64,000 nt of DNA from assembly GCF_014645615.1 (NCBI RefSeq), contig NZ_BMMB01000003.1, positions 524,186 through 588,185 on the forward strand, given 5' to 3'. This document shows positions 9,190 to 18,649 of this stretch, piece by piece (the stretch's first letter is position 1; every line of letters begins with the position of its first letter). The DNA comes from Paenibacillus hunanensis. GTDB lineage: Bacteria; Bacillota; Bacilli; Paenibacillales; Paenibacillaceae. A model generated the notes under the pieces. The model was given only the letters and a program-made list of their open reading frames with translations, did not search any database and was not told the origin of the DNA. The position numbers were made by a program, and so were the translations under genes.

Positions 9190-11829
9190 CTACAGTAATC
9201 CCCAGCGTGCCAGCTCCTGTCGGATCGCCTTATCTGTCGCCTGTGCATGTAACAATACTTCCTCATCTAGCCCCGGTTCATCCAGTGCCTGCTCAGATTC
9301 ACCCAATAGCTCCGCAGCACGCGTAGCAATCGTTCGGGTCTCGGCTGGTGTGAAGAAGGTAAATGCCATTCTTAGCTCGGGAATCATACGTACAAAGTCA
9401 TCATGTGATAATCGTGCTAGCATACTATTCAGCTCGTTCAATAGCTCCTTATCATACAAAAAAGCATCTCGCGCCGCTGCAAATACACCCTGCAAGTAAG
9501 CAGCTGTATGCGCCATTTGCTGAGGCGTTCCGCGCATATAGCTTCTAGCTCGATCTGTGATCTCTGAAGCTGGCAGCATACCTGCTCGAGATAAGATCGC
9601 GACCGATACTCCTTCCAGAGAAGCAGGTAATCCCGTTCGCTCTAATAGCTCCTGCAATCGATCATATAGCGGCTCGGATGCAAAGCTGGCAGTACCTGTC
9701 ATCGCGAGCATATGTAGCTGCTTGAGCGACTGCACAACCTGCGCCTGGTCATCCGGATGCACATGCTCCAGCGTATCCATAGCAGCTACCGTATGCTGAT
9801 AGGCTTCCTCCAGCAGCTCTGGCAAGCCTGCATCGCCCTCTAAGCCTAACAACCGTCGATGCTCATACATACGCTCTAGCAGTACAAGTGCCTCGGATAA
9901 AGATAAAAAGCTACCATCCTGACGCAAAGCTCGCCGTGTATGCTGGAGCAATCCATCCACACTATGCTCCAATCCCATAAGCAATGCGCGCAATAACCAG
10001 CGTGTTGCCTGTCCGCTATGCTGCTCTGGAAGCTCTGCAACAATCGTTTCCAATCTTCGAGTCGCGGCGGCGGCGATTGTACCGCCATAGATCGAATTTT
10101 CAATCAAGCGTGCCTCGGTAAATGAAGAATACGAATACGTCCATGTCTCGCGCATCAGATTAATATCGCGATAAGCTACCCAATCGGGGCCGGATTCAAA
10201 TACAGCTAGCTCTGTACCGAGAAAAGTCATGCAATGAAAAAGACGGCTGATCTGCCGATGTTGCGGACGCGTGTACAGATCAAGCACCTTTTTGTGTCGA
10301 CCGGTAAATTGTAGCTTGAGCTTGCAAGCTGTTGCCTGCTTTTTAAAGTCCTCTACAATCGGGACAGCAAATGGATTACTTGCCACTTCGCCGATCTGGT
10401 TGCCTGTCAGTAGCTGCTGTAATCGTTGAAGGGGCTGTACAGCGACCAGCGTCTCTTCGCCTTTAATGAAGCAGGAGGTCACACCATCCAGTAGCTCATA
10501 TACACTGCCCTCCGGCTTGCCGCGAATAGCAGCCAGACCTTGCAGCATACTATACGCTTCAATTGCATCGCTGGTGGACACTTCGGCTTCGCCTTGACGC
10601 AGCTCTTTCATTAATACCGATAACAAGCGAATCGCCGTCTGCTGTCCCGGCTGTGTGATGCCCTTTTGCATCCTCGTCCATACCTCATCATAGTAGGCAA
10701 CATAGGGCATTCCGCTAGCATAGCCATTGAGCCGATCGGCTTCCTCGAAGGTGTATACCATCGGATAGATTTGCTCCTTGATCGGCTTGGCTGGCTGATT
10801 ACGCTTACTACCCTGCTTCGATATTTTGGTTTTGGTAGTAATACGAGTAGGTGATACGATGTCTTGCTGTGACGGATTGTTTCGAGCTGTGATAGAGCTT
10901 GCATGTACATATTGTTCTTCTTGCAGCTCAAGTAATCCCAGTGTATGAAATCCCCCCGTGATAACCAGCACCCGTTTATATTGCTGGCGCGCCGCTTCAA
11001 TATGCTGTAGCATATGTCGCTCGCGTGCCAGCGTGCCATCCTGCTCCAGCTGCTCTGATGTATAGCATAGTCTGGATAGCGAGCAATACAGAAATATTTC
11101 CTCAATATAATGTTCGGTTACCGCATTCGTAGCTCCCGCTTCAAACCAGCGATCCCACAGCTCATCAAAGCTTCGACAATGCAGCGCCGTACATAATCGA
11201 TGCATAAACGACGAGCTTGTTAGCAACGTCTCATCCTGATACGAGTTTCCCTGTTCAGTAGCATGCTCCTGTGACTTCTCATCCTCTGATTGCTGTTCCT
11301 TATGTAGCGTTTGCGGAGCACGATAATTCAGATCGATAAACGAAGCCTTGATTCCTCGTCTTGCTGCTTCACAGATCGCAATATATTCCGGTGAACACGC
11401 AAGCATGGGAAAATAGAATGCACCTCGTTCTTCTCCCTGCTCATATGTATAGTACAGACTGACCGGTGTTCGAGTCGCTGGATCAGCCAGTACCGGAATC
11501 AGCGGATTGCCCGCTTCCGGGCCTTCGATCAAAATGACCTCTGGCTCATACTCAGCAATCGTCCGCAATAGATGATGCGAGCAGCCCGGACTATGATGCC
11601 GAATCGGCATATAAAGTACTCCTGCCTCGCGATTAAACACCTGCTGTCGAAACAACTGCTCCAGCCACTGCCGCTCATCCGCAGTCGTCAATTGAAGATT
11701 AACTAAACTCTCATCCGACTGTATACCAGGCGAAGTATTGTCTAATCGTGCTGCACCTTCATTTGATATAGAAGCGCTCACTGATTGATCAGGTTGCTGT
11801 TGATTGGGTTGCTGCGGTACACCATTCAT
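9190..11829 (-). CDS. DUF5682 protein (YehM-like)
   Basis: An 879-residue protein; ATG 11829 and the GTG just before it share the site GGAGGTG. After a 60-residue Gln/Ser-rich leader, residues 75-120 carry the family hallmark: YMPIRHHSPGCS, then a strand ending VILIEGPEAG. A later VLVITGGFHTLGL segment fits the same fold. These His/Glu motifs resemble, but do not prove, the metal-dependent hydrolase-like EreA/ChaN/TraB group. The C-terminal 500 residues are helical. It lies between the AAA ATPase and the VWA gene, the same order as E. coli yehL-yehM-yehP. Function is not established. Confidence 0.8.
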   Translation of the reverse strand: MNGVPQQPNQQQPDQSVSASISNEGAARLDNTSPGIQSDESLVNLQLTTADERQWLEQLFRQQVFNREAGVLYMPIRHHSPGCSHHLLRTIAEYEPEVILIEGPEAGNPLIPVLADPATRTPVSLYYTYEQGEERGAFYFPMLACSPEYIAICEAARRGIKASFIDLNYRAPQTLHKEQQSEDEKSQEHATEQGNSYQDETLLTSSSFMHRLCTALHCRSFDELWDRWFEAGATNAVTEHYIEEIFLYCSLSRLCYTSEQLEQDGTLARERHMLQHIEAARQQYKRVLVITGGFHTLGLLELQEEQYVHASSITARNNPSQQDIVSPTRITTKTKISKQGSKRNQPAKPIKEQIYPMVYTFEEADRLNGYASGMPYVAYYDEVWTRMQKGITQPGQQTAIRLLSVLMKELRQGEAEVSTSDAIEAYSMLQGLAAIRGKPEGSVYELLDGVTSCFIKGEETLVAVQPLQRLQQLLTGNQIGEVASNPFAVPIVEDFKKQATACKLKLQFTGRHKKVLDLYTRPQHRQISRLFHCMTFLGTELAVFESGPDWVAYRDINLMRETWTYSYSSFTEARLIENSIYGGTIAAAATRRLETIVAELPEQHSGQATRWLLRALLMGLEHSVDGLLQHTRRALRQDGSFLSLSEALVLLERMYEHRRLLGLEGDAGLPELLEEAYQHTVAAMDTLEHVHPDDQAQVVQSLKQLHMLAMTGTASFASEPLYDRLQELLERTGLPASLEGVSVAILSRAGMLPASEITDRARSYMRGTPQQMAHTAAYLQGVFAAARDAFLYDKELLNELNSMLARLSHDDFVRMIPELRMAFTFFTPAETRTIATRAAELLGESEQALDEPGLDEEVLLHAQATDKAIRQELARWGLL

Positions 11830-11871
11830 CACTATTCACCTCCATACTGCAATCGGTATAGCTTGTAGCGA

Positions 11872-12978
11872 TCAAATCCATTTTTTAGCTTCATAGTAAG
11901 CTGTCCAGATCGGATCCTGTCCTGCACGCTCCTTCACGACTCTGGAAAAATAGGTTTTGAGTGCACCCAGATCCTTTTCATCTTCTTTTGCCACCGTACC
12001 GAGCATATTCTGTACAAGTCGATCCATCGTTACGCCACCATTTTCATAATAATAGGAGGTCATTGCGCTCTGTACATAGACGGATACCGCTTCAGCTGTA
12101 CTCATCACGGATTGGGGAATATCGATCTTATAGCCTTCTTTTGTTTTGCCTGTGCGAAGCTCCATAAAGGTCGTTGCCAGCAGCTCTACCACTTCACGCT
12201 CTACTGGAATATCAATACCGCTATGCAGCAATAAATTATGCGCCTGTGCCTCGATAATCTGAGCTTCCATTTTTACATTACCAATCGGCTTCACCGTCTC
12301 AAAGTTAAAACGACGCTTGAGTGCGCTACTCATCTCATTTACGCCTTTATCGCGAATATTGGCAGTTCCGATCACATTAAAGCCCGGCTTGGCAAATAAC
12401 ACACCGCCATCCAGCTCAGGAATATTCATCACTTTATCACTTAAAATACTGATTAGACTGTCCTGCGCTTCGGACGGACAGCGTGTAATTTCTTCAAATC
12501 GGGTCACTACGCCATGCTTCATACCATGATAGAGTGGAGACGGTACAAGCGCCTGCTCAGAAGGTCCTTTATCCAGCAGCATCGCATAATTCCACGAATA
12601 CTTGATCATATCCTCGGTCGTACCTGCCGTACCTTGAATCGTATTGGTGCTTGTACCGGAGATCGCGGCTGACAGTAGCTCGCTTAACATCGTCTTCGCT
12701 GTTCCCGGCTCGCCGACTAGCATCAGTCCGCGGTTACCCGCTAGCGTAACGATCGCGCGCTCGATCAAAATATCATTCCCATAAAACTTCCGTGTGATCG
12801 GCACCTGTTCTCCGTCAAGCAAAGCAGGTCGATCCCGTCCAATAATAAAATCTCGTATGTATGCAGGTGATAGCTGCCAGTTTGGTGGACGCTTCCCTCC
12901 ATCCTCCTGACGTAATGCCTGTAATTCCTTATCATAAAGCACCTCGGCAGGCGGCTTCATCATCTCATTCATGACCAT
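11872..12978 (-). CDS. MoxR-type AAA+ ATPase (YehL-like)
   Basis: A 368-residue AAA+ protein from ATG 12978 with GGAGG five bases upstream. Visible motifs: Walker A GEPGTAKT near residue 95, a Walker B-like strand ending RFEEI in place of the usual DE pair, sensor 1 in GTANIRDKG, and an arginine-finger region SALKRRFNFE. These place it in the MoxR branch of helix-2-insert ATPases, chaperone-like enzymes that act with VWA proteins. It is the first gene of the five- to six-gene minus-strand cluster; a possible promoter lies between it and the MATE terminator. Role: probable motor of the complex (inference from family). Confidence 0.88.
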   Translation of the reverse strand: MVMNEMMKPPAEVLYDKELQALRQEDGGKRPPNWQLSPAYIRDFIIGRDRPALLDGEQVPITRKFYGNDILIERAIVTLAGNRGLMLVGEPGTAKTMLSELLSAAISGTSTNTIQGTAGTTEDMIKYSWNYAMLLDKGPSEQALVPSPLYHGMKHGVVTRFEEITRCPSEAQDSLISILSDKVMNIPELDGGVLFAKPGFNVIGTANIRDKGVNEMSSALKRRFNFETVKPIGNVKMEAQIIEAQAHNLLLHSGIDIPVEREVVELLATTFMELRTGKTKEGYKIDIPQSVMSTAEAVSVYVQSAMTSYYYENGGVTMDRLVQNMLGTVAKEDEKDLGALKTYFSRVVKERAGQDPIWTAYYEAKKWI

Positions 12979-13173
12979 ACTCCCCTCCAGTAACAAGATC
13001 ATATGTTCCCTTTTTTTGCTCTTATTCTACCATATCTAACATGGCAAAGCGAATAACAGCAAGCGTTCTCCACAAAAATAAGCCAAAAGACCTGAGGTAT
13101 TTTCTATTTTTATACTGTATCGCTATGGGTGAGCGCCTGAGCATGCAGTAAGCACGAACAGTAGAATAATAAA

Positions 13174-13205
13174 AAAAGGCTATCGAACGCACCCGATAGC
13201 CTTTT
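13174..13205 (-). terminator. Terminator after the MATE gene
   Basis: Perfect 12-bp stem AAAAGGCTATCG (13174-13185) with CGATAGCCTTTT (13194-13205) and an eight-base loop. On the minus strand a run of seven T follows. Confidence 0.9.
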
Positions 13206-13274
13206 CAACACGATATCCAGTCTTATTTGATTTTAATAGTACACATCCACCTTTACTTGTATTTCTCCATACTT

Positions 13275-14669
13275 TTAGCTTGTCGATTCCGCACGCTCTG
13301 ATATCTGACCGATCAACCTTTTCTCCAGCCCCGGCACATACATCACCAGAAACACAGAACGCCCAACCGCAAATAACAGAAAGCTAATCCATAATCCATG
13401 ATTACCGTACAGTGGCACTAGAATCCAGCATGCAAGCACATACAGCAGCAAAGCCAGCAGCATCGAGTTACGCACAGGTGCTGTTAACGTCATGCCTGTG
13501 AAGATACCATAAAACACCAGACCAAAGCCTGCACAGATCGGAAATAACAATAACCAGCCATTATAAGCAAGCGCCAGGCTGATCACTGCTTCGTTATCGC
13601 TAAACAGACGAACCAACAGCTCGCGCCCCACTCCATAAATAAGCGTAAGCAGTAGCGCTGTGAGCAACGTCCATGTTCGTGTGAGCTGCAAGCTGCGGCG
13701 AAGCAAGCCTGAATCTCCAGCCCCCTTTGCCCGTCCAGCATAGATCGAGCTTGCATTCGCAAATCCGTCAAAGAAGTATGCCATCATATAATGCAGCTGA
13801 ATTAGAATTGAATTCGCTGCTAGTAGCTCCGGCCCAAAAGCAGTGCTCTGTGCGGTGAAAATGTTGAACATCGCCAGCAGACAAATCGTGCGTACAAGCA
13901 GATCTCCATTAGCACGGAACATAGGCAGCAGACTACTCCATGCAAACAGACCCTTCCAGCGAACAAGCGCCAGCTGCATATAAGGAGAACGCCATACAAA
14001 CCATAATCCTGCAATCAGGGCAATGCCTTCCGCAAATAATGTGGCTGCTGCTACACCAGTTACGCCAAAATGTAACCCTTGTGCAAACCAGATCGCTAGC
14101 GCCATATTCAGCACATTCATCGAAATCTGTACGATCAGGGTCTGCCGAATATGCGACATGCCCATTAACCAGCCAATCAATACATAGTTAAGCAGTGTAA
14201 TCGGTGCGCCCCAGATGCGAATATGAAAATAGACGCCTGCCCAGTGCGCAACATTAGCATCTGGACGCATCAACCATAATGCCCCTTTAAAGATCGGCAC
14301 CTGCAAAACGATAAAACAAAGTCCGATCACCAGCGCAATCGCCAGCGGACGAAGTAAATCATCCGCTCCTGCACGTAGATCATCCTTGCCTCTCGCCTGT
14401 GCTGCAAAGCCCGATGTACTTACTCGCAAAAAGCCAAACAGCCAGTACATCGTATTAAAAATCAAAGTCCCGATCGCCGTTCCACCTAGATAGGCTGGAT
14501 CGAACAAATGCCCAACGACAGCGGTATCGACCAGACCGAGTAACGGAGTCGTAATCGTAGACACAATCAGCGGTAAGCTGAGCATCAAATAATCACGATG
14601 CGTGGGTGAAGGCTGCTTGATGATGGTATTCAGCTCCCTTGCTTGAACATATGTAAAGAGACAATCCAT
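13275..14669 (-). CDS. MATE family efflux protein (DinF-like)
   Basis: A twelve-helix membrane protein of about 450-464 residues. The opening SLPLIVSTITTPLLGLVDTAVVGHL is diagnostic of the DinF branch of the MATE family, drug/Na+ or H+ antiporters of the cytoplasmic membrane. The start is unclear. A TTG at 14702 is part of a -35 box, and ATG 14669 sits at the expected transcription start. The only good ribosome site, AAGGGAG (14634-14640), precedes an ATC codon at 14624. I give the ATG coordinate, but initiation may be further downstream. It is a single-gene unit with its own promoter and terminator. Confidence 0.85.
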   Translation of the reverse strand: MDCLFTYVQARELNTIIKQPSPTHRDYLMLSLPLIVSTITTPLLGLVDTAVVGHLFDPAYLGGTAIGTLIFNTMYWLFGFLRVSTSGFAAQARGKDDLRAGADDLLRPLAIALVIGLCFIVLQVPIFKGALWLMRPDANVAHWAGVYFHIRIWGAPITLLNYVLIGWLMGMSHIRQTLIVQISMNVLNMALAIWFAQGLHFGVTGVAAATLFAEGIALIAGLWFVWRSPYMQLALVRWKGLFAWSSLLPMFRANGDLLVRTICLLAMFNIFTAQSTAFGPELLAANSILIQLHYMMAYFFDGFANASSIYAGRAKGAGDSGLLRRSLQLTRTWTLLTALLLTLIYGVGRELLVRLFSDNEAVISLALAYNGWLLLFPICAGFGLVFYGIFTGMTLTAPVRNSMLLALLLYVLACWILVPLYGNHGLWISFLLFAVGRSVFLVMYVPGLEKRLIGQISERAESTS

Positions 14670-14673
14670 ACCG

Positions 14674-14702
14674 AGTATAATCGATTTCGTTTCATTCGAC
14701 AA
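14674..14702 (-). promoter_or_regulatory. Sigma-A promoter of the MATE gene
   Basis: TTGTCG (14697-14702), 17-base spacer, TATACT (14674-14679) on the minus strand. Predicted transcription start near 14667, inside the apparent 5' end of the coding frame. Confidence 0.6.
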
Positions 14703-14920
14703 AAAAATTATGATTTATTTAATAATTAGACACAGATGTACAAATTGTTACAATTACTCAACCAAAACTATAAAATTTCTTAAAATTTTACCGAAATATG
14801 ATCTAATCACGAGTGATATTTAATGTTTATTAGTAATATAGTCATGATTCCTTTTGACTACAACTGTTTAATGATGGTTGTAATGATCTTAATTATTTCT
14901 TCATAATTAAGATGTTTCCA
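14703..14920. other. AT-rich divergent intergenic region
   Basis: No gene seen. Very AT-rich sequence between the divergent MATE and chemoreceptor genes. Further right an inverted repeat TCATTGAT/ATCAATGA (14998-15025) lies in the leader of the chemoreceptor gene. Confidence 0.4.
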
Positions 14921-14948
14921 TAAAAAAATGCACCGCTAACACCGATAT
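14921..14948 (+). promoter_or_regulatory. Sigma-D-like promoter before the chemoreceptor gene
   Basis: TAAA (14921-14924), 16 bases, then ACCGATAT (14941-14948), one mismatch from the flagellar sigma-D consensus TAAA-N15-GCCGATAT. It lies about 160 bases upstream of the chemoreceptor start. Confidence 0.55.
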
Positions 14949-15116
14949 ATGTCCAGAAAGGAGTTCATTTCCATTTTCTATACATTGACATCTACCCTCA
15001 TTGATCAGAGCGCTCATATCAATGAATGATGACAGATATGTATTATATTTTACATGACTCATTTAACCTATCATTATTTATGGCTTGATTCATTTTATAA
15101 TTGGAGCTGATCATTC

Positions 15117-16817
15117 TTGAAAAATATATCAGTGAGAACAAAAATCCTAATTTTTATCGTTATCAATCTACTTATTATGGCCGTACTCGGCATCAATAGC
15201 TTTACCTCAACTAGCCGTATGGCTAATCTCGCCTCAGATATGTACACCAAGCATCTAAACTCCATCGTTTTATTCGATCAAAACATTTCTAATTATAGCT
15301 TAAATGAAATTCGCTTACTGCGTATGCTGGATGGCTCCTTCAATGAAAGTCAGTCCGAGCTAACTCAAAAAATCAATGCCACGACTCAAAACACGGATCA
15401 AACGTATGCTATTTTAGATAAAATCTCATTTGATCAAACGAACAAAGCTTTATACGACAAAGTCAAAGCGGCAGATGCACGCTTTGATGCTGCTCAACAA
15501 AGTATGATTGATGCAATCAGCAAAAATCAAAAGGATGCAGCACGTCAGGCCTATGGCGATCTACGAACTATTCGTTTAGAGCTGAGTGCAGATACAGATC
15601 AGCTTCGGAAAAATATGGTCACCGGAGCAAGTGAGAGCAACGCCAATGCAGATGCTACATTTAAGCGCTCTATGATCACGGTAGGAACTATTCTGGCAGC
15701 AGGGCTTATTCTCGCCCTGATTATTGGACTGTGGATTGTCAGTCTAATCGCGAAGCCGCTTCGTCAAATTCAGGACTTGATGGGTCGCGCTGCTGAGCAG
15801 GATTTTACGGTGATGTCTACGTATGAATCCAGAGATGAGATTGGTAAAGTCTCAGCTGCATTTAATACGCTCGTCACTAACATCCGTAAATTGATCAAAA
15901 ACATTGATGAAAGTGCCCTGACGCTCTCTGCTTCCTCTGAAGAGCTTACAGCGAGCGCCGATCAGACTGCACGCGCTTCTTCGCATATCGCGTCTTCGTC
16001 TGGCGAACTTTCGACTGGCTTCAATTCACAAACAACGACCGTTATTCAGGTCAATGAGGCTGTTAATCAAATGGCTGGTCGTATGAGTGACATTGCTGGC
16101 TCCGCTTCCAGTGTGGAAGGCATGACAGGTACGATGAAGCAAACCGCTGCACAAGGTCAGCAGGAGGTTAGTGGGATTCAAACCCGTATTCAGAAGCTCT
16201 CTGGAGATATTCATGATACATTGCAAGTGCTCACCAATCTGAACGGCAAGTCCGAGCAGATCGGCTTCGCTTCTTCCGCTATTCAGCAAATCGCTCGTCA
16301 AACGAATCTACTGGCACTCAACGCTTCAATCGAAGCTGCACGTGCAGGTGAATCCGGTCGTGGCTTTGCCGTAGTGGCAGATGAGATTCGTAAGCTTGCT
16401 GAAAGTGCTGCCGATGCATCTACAACGATCAGCAGCTTGATTGAGGATGTACAGGCAGAGAGCAATCATGCTGTAGAGCAGATTCAGGAATCAGTAGAAA
16501 GCGTGCAGGCAAGTGTAAGCAGCAGTCAACAGGTTAGCGAAGCGTTCACCGCGATCGAGCAATCAGTTCTGCATACAGCCGAGCAGGTGAATGTAGCAGG
16601 TCAGCTGATCCGTGATACGAATACACAATCCCAGTCGATCGCTGAAGCGATGGAGCATCTGAGTGCATTATCCCAGCAAGGGGCTGCTGGCATTGAAGAG
16701 ATGAATGCCGCAAGTGAAGAACAATTGTCCACAATGGAGGATGTAGCTTCGTCTGCACGTCACCTGTCCACGCTTGCTGAACAGCTGCAACAGCTTGTCG
16801 CTAACTGTAAGGTATAA
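15117..16817 (+). CDS. Methyl-accepting chemotaxis protein
   Basis: A 566-residue receptor. TTG start with GGAG ten bases upstream. Layout: short cytoplasmic N-terminus; TM1 about 9-29; a 150-residue extracellular helical sensor (four-helix-bundle type, many Asn/Asp/Gln); TM2 about 186-208; HAMP about 209-262; and a long cytoplasmic coiled coil with the conserved hairpin tip near 389-440 ([20 protein letters not shown] and [14 protein letters not shown]). It signals to CheA/CheW at the pole and is adapted by methylation. The ligand is not predictable. The sigma-D-like promoter fits co-regulation with flagella. Monocistronic, with a hairpin downstream. Confidence 0.95.
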   Translation: MKNISVRTKILIFIVINLLIMAVLGINSFTSTSRMANLASDMYTKHLNSIVLFDQNISNYSLNEIRLLRMLDGSFNESQSELTQKINATTQNTDQTYAILDKISFDQTNKALYDKVKAADARFDAAQQSMIDAISKNQKDAARQAYGDLRTIRLELSADTDQLRKNMVTGASESNANADATFKRSMITVGTILAAGLILALIIGLWIVSLIAKPLRQIQDLMGRAAEQDFTVMSTYESRDEIGKVSAAFNTLVTNIRKLIKNIDESALTLSASSEELTASADQTARASSHIASSSGELSTGFNSQTTTVIQVNEAVNQMAGRMSDIAGSASSVEGMTGTMKQTAAQGQQEVSGIQTRIQKLSGDIHDTLQVLTNLNGKSEQIGFASSAIQQIARQTNLLALNASIEAARAGESGRGFAVVADEIRKLAESAADASTTISSLIEDVQAESNHAVEQIQESVESVQASVSSSQQVSEAFTAIEQSVLHTAEQVNVAGQLIRDTNTQSQSIAEAMEHLSALSQQGAAGIEEMNAASEEQLSTMEDVASSARHLSTLAEQLQQLVANCKV

Positions 16818-16939
16818 TGATCGCATTAGATTCGCAGATTGATATGAATATCGATTAGGCAAGTGGATACCTATGCCTAGCTTGATCGTACCTGATAATT
16901 ATAGATTACCACTGCGGTTTACCATACGATGCAAACGCC

Positions 16940-16983
16940 AAACAGCCAGCTTTCTCCAATCTAGTGGAGGAAGCTGGCTGTTT
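16940..16983. terminator. Bidirectional hairpin terminator
   Basis: 13-bp stem AAACAGCCAGCTT (16940-16952) with AAGCTGGCTGTTT (16971-16983), with further pairing inside. It lies between the converging chemoreceptor and oxidoreductase genes. T-runs are short. Confidence 0.75.
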
Positions 16984-17028
16984 GTTAATGACATAATGCT
17001 TGTACGCATCGTACTCCGTATACGCGCG

Positions 17029-17619
17029 TTATGCGTGTGGGAACAATTCTTTTACTGTCGTATTCACTTGGCTCAAAAGCTGCTCATACCCTGCTGCATC
17101 CAAATAGCCAATACTGCCCAGGAATAGATGCCCTACTGCTTCGATACCGACAAAGCCGAAAATTCCTGCATCCGTTGTCATTCGCATCCCTTCCGTCATG
17201 CCGATCTGATCATAGATATCATTCGGCGTACCGTGGGTGCTGATCATAAAGCCCTGTTTGCCCTTCAGTAGCTGTACAACACCAGTTTCATCCGACGCAT
17301 AAGCAAATCCATAGGAAAATACACGATCCACATAGCCCTTCAAAATTGCAGGTAACCCCGCCCACCACACGGGATAAATAAATGTGATCACATCCGCAGC
17401 ACGAACATACTCCTGTTCTGTCTGAATGTCTGCTGGTATATGGCCTGCACGCATCGCTTCACTATCCTTCGGTGTGAATACCGGATCAAACTGAAGTGCA
17501 TACAGATCACGTACGACCACCTCATGCCCCTGCTCTTTCAGAGCATGCACCGTTGTTTCGAGAATAGAATGATTCAAGCTTTGTGTATTCGAATGAGCGT
17601 AAACGATCAAATGCTTCAT
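17029..17619 (-). CDS. NAD(P)H-dependent flavodoxin-fold oxidoreductase
   Basis: A 196-residue protein from ATG 17619, with GGAGG nine bases upstream. Flavodoxin-like fold of the quinone reductase/YwrO/KefF group: the opening MKHLIVYAHSN, the FMN-contacting FIYPVWWAGLPAILKGYVDRV segment near residues 80-105, and a GTPNDIY loop. These enzymes pass two electrons from NAD(P)H to quinones or similar electrophiles. It lies downstream of and in the same direction as a MarR gene, and its promoter carries the same operator as that gene, so it is probably induced by the electrophile or drug that the regulator senses. Confidence 0.85.
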   Translation of the reverse strand: MKHLIVYAHSNTQSLNHSILETTVHALKEQGHEVVVRDLYALQFDPVFTPKDSEAMRAGHIPADIQTEQEYVRAADVITFIYPVWWAGLPAILKGYVDRVFSYGFAYASDETGVVQLLKGKQGFMISTHGTPNDIYDQIGMTEGMRMTTDAGIFGFVGIEAVGHLFLGSIGYLDAAGYEQLLSQVNTTVKELFPHA

Positions 17620-17672
17620 TGTCCATTCCTCCATAAAATAAGATATAAAAATAAGCATAGACGATCCTCATC

Positions 17673-17700
17673 AAAATATAGACATCTATGTATTTCACAA
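17673..17700 (-). promoter_or_regulatory. Promoter with MarR operator (oxidoreductase gene)
   Basis: TTGTGA (17695-17700), 16 bases, TATTTT (17673-17678) on the minus strand. The spacer holds the palindrome ATAGACATCTAT (17678-17689), identical to the one in the marR promoter. Repressor binding would block polymerase. Confidence 0.65.
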
Positions 17701-17818
17701 AAAAATATAGCCTTATGACCCCAATAGCATCTCGATCACACTCGATCCATTTCGCGAACACTGCATCTTGTCAGATTGGTTCACTTCCAAACAAATTCAG
17801 GAGCGACAAGCGCCTCGC

Positions 17819-18250
17819 CTAACGCTCCGAAACTCTGCTTAAAATAACAGCAAGCATCTGCTCTAGCTGCTCCTGCTGCTCTTCTGTAAATCCGTCATAT
17901 ACAGCTGCATTCACAGTCGCGGAAATACGGTGAAAAAGCGGCTCCAGCTCTCTTCCCTTTTCAGTAAGATAAATGAGTGTGATGCGGCTATCGTCTTGAC
18001 TCTTTACCCGCTCGACATAACCCAATCGAGCTAATTTATCGACGAGTACCGTGACGGTTGGCTGTTTGCGATGAATTTTCTCTGCTAGTTCTTTGACAGA
18101 AAGTCCATTTTTTTGATACAGAAACACTAGAATATCACCATGTGAGGGTACAATTCCTTCAACACCATGTTGCTCTAGCTCAAAAACAATAAGTCGATGC
18201 AGTTCATCACGAATTTTACTAATGATCGATGTGGCATAATATTTAGGCAT
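17819..18250 (-). CDS. MarR family transcriptional regulator
   Basis: 143 residues from ATG 18250. Winged-helix MarR protein: recognition helix region LSVKELAEKIHRKQPTVTVLVDKLARLGYVERV, then the wing with DDSRITLIYLTEKG. In-frame ATGs at 18265 and 18271 fall inside the promoter spacer and operator, so they would not be transcribed; the -10 box ends seven bases before ATG 18250, which suggests a leaderless mRNA. It likely represses itself and the oxidoreductase gene through the shared 12-bp palindrome. Ligand unknown; no conserved redox Cys is seen. Confidence 0.85.
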   Translation of the reverse strand: MPKYYATSIISKIRDELHRLIVFELEQHGVEGIVPSHGDILVFLYQKNGLSVKELAEKIHRKQPTVTVLVDKLARLGYVERVKSQDDSRITLIYLTEKGRELEPLFHRISATVNAAVYDGFTEEQQEQLEQMLAVILSRVSER

Positions 18251-18256
18251 GAATTC

Positions 18257-18285
18257 ATTATACATAGACATCTATGCATTTGCAA
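18257..18285 (-). promoter_or_regulatory. marR promoter with operator in the spacer
   Basis: TTGCAA (18280-18285), 17 bases, TATAAT (18257-18262) on the minus strand, a near-consensus sigma-A promoter. The palindrome ATAGACATCTAT (18264-18275) fills the spacer; the symmetry extends to about nine of ten bases per arm. Confidence 0.8.
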
Positions 18286-18649
18286 GGATATGTTTTTTAT
18301 TTAGCAGCCAAATCTGATATTGTCGAGGCTGTTAGCAAGGAAGAGAGGTAACACTATAGGCTACTCTTTACCTTCTCTACATCTTTCTATAATTCATCAT
18401 ACTTATTTATGTATACAATTTGTTTATGCATATCGATCGGTGCATACATCAGTAGAGATATAGCCCACTGTTAACTATATGTAAAAATAATTAGTTAAAA
18501 TTTAGTAACCCCTGTTTACTATCTCGTTAAACGGGTAATAAACAGGGAAATAGTGTTTCTTATTGATGAAAAATGTAGAATTTTGTCGTATTAACCGATA
18601 ATAGCAACTAGAGCTATAGTCCAACTCAATCAAGTAAGGAGAATGTAAA
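18286..18649. other. Intergenic region between marR and the small Sm-like gene
   Basis: No gene. It holds an inverted repeat CCCTGTTTACTA (18510-18521) with TAATAAACAGGG (18536-18547), 11 of 12 pairs, loop 14 bases, not followed by a T-run. It may be an operator or a leader structure for the small downstream gene. Confidence 0.45.
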
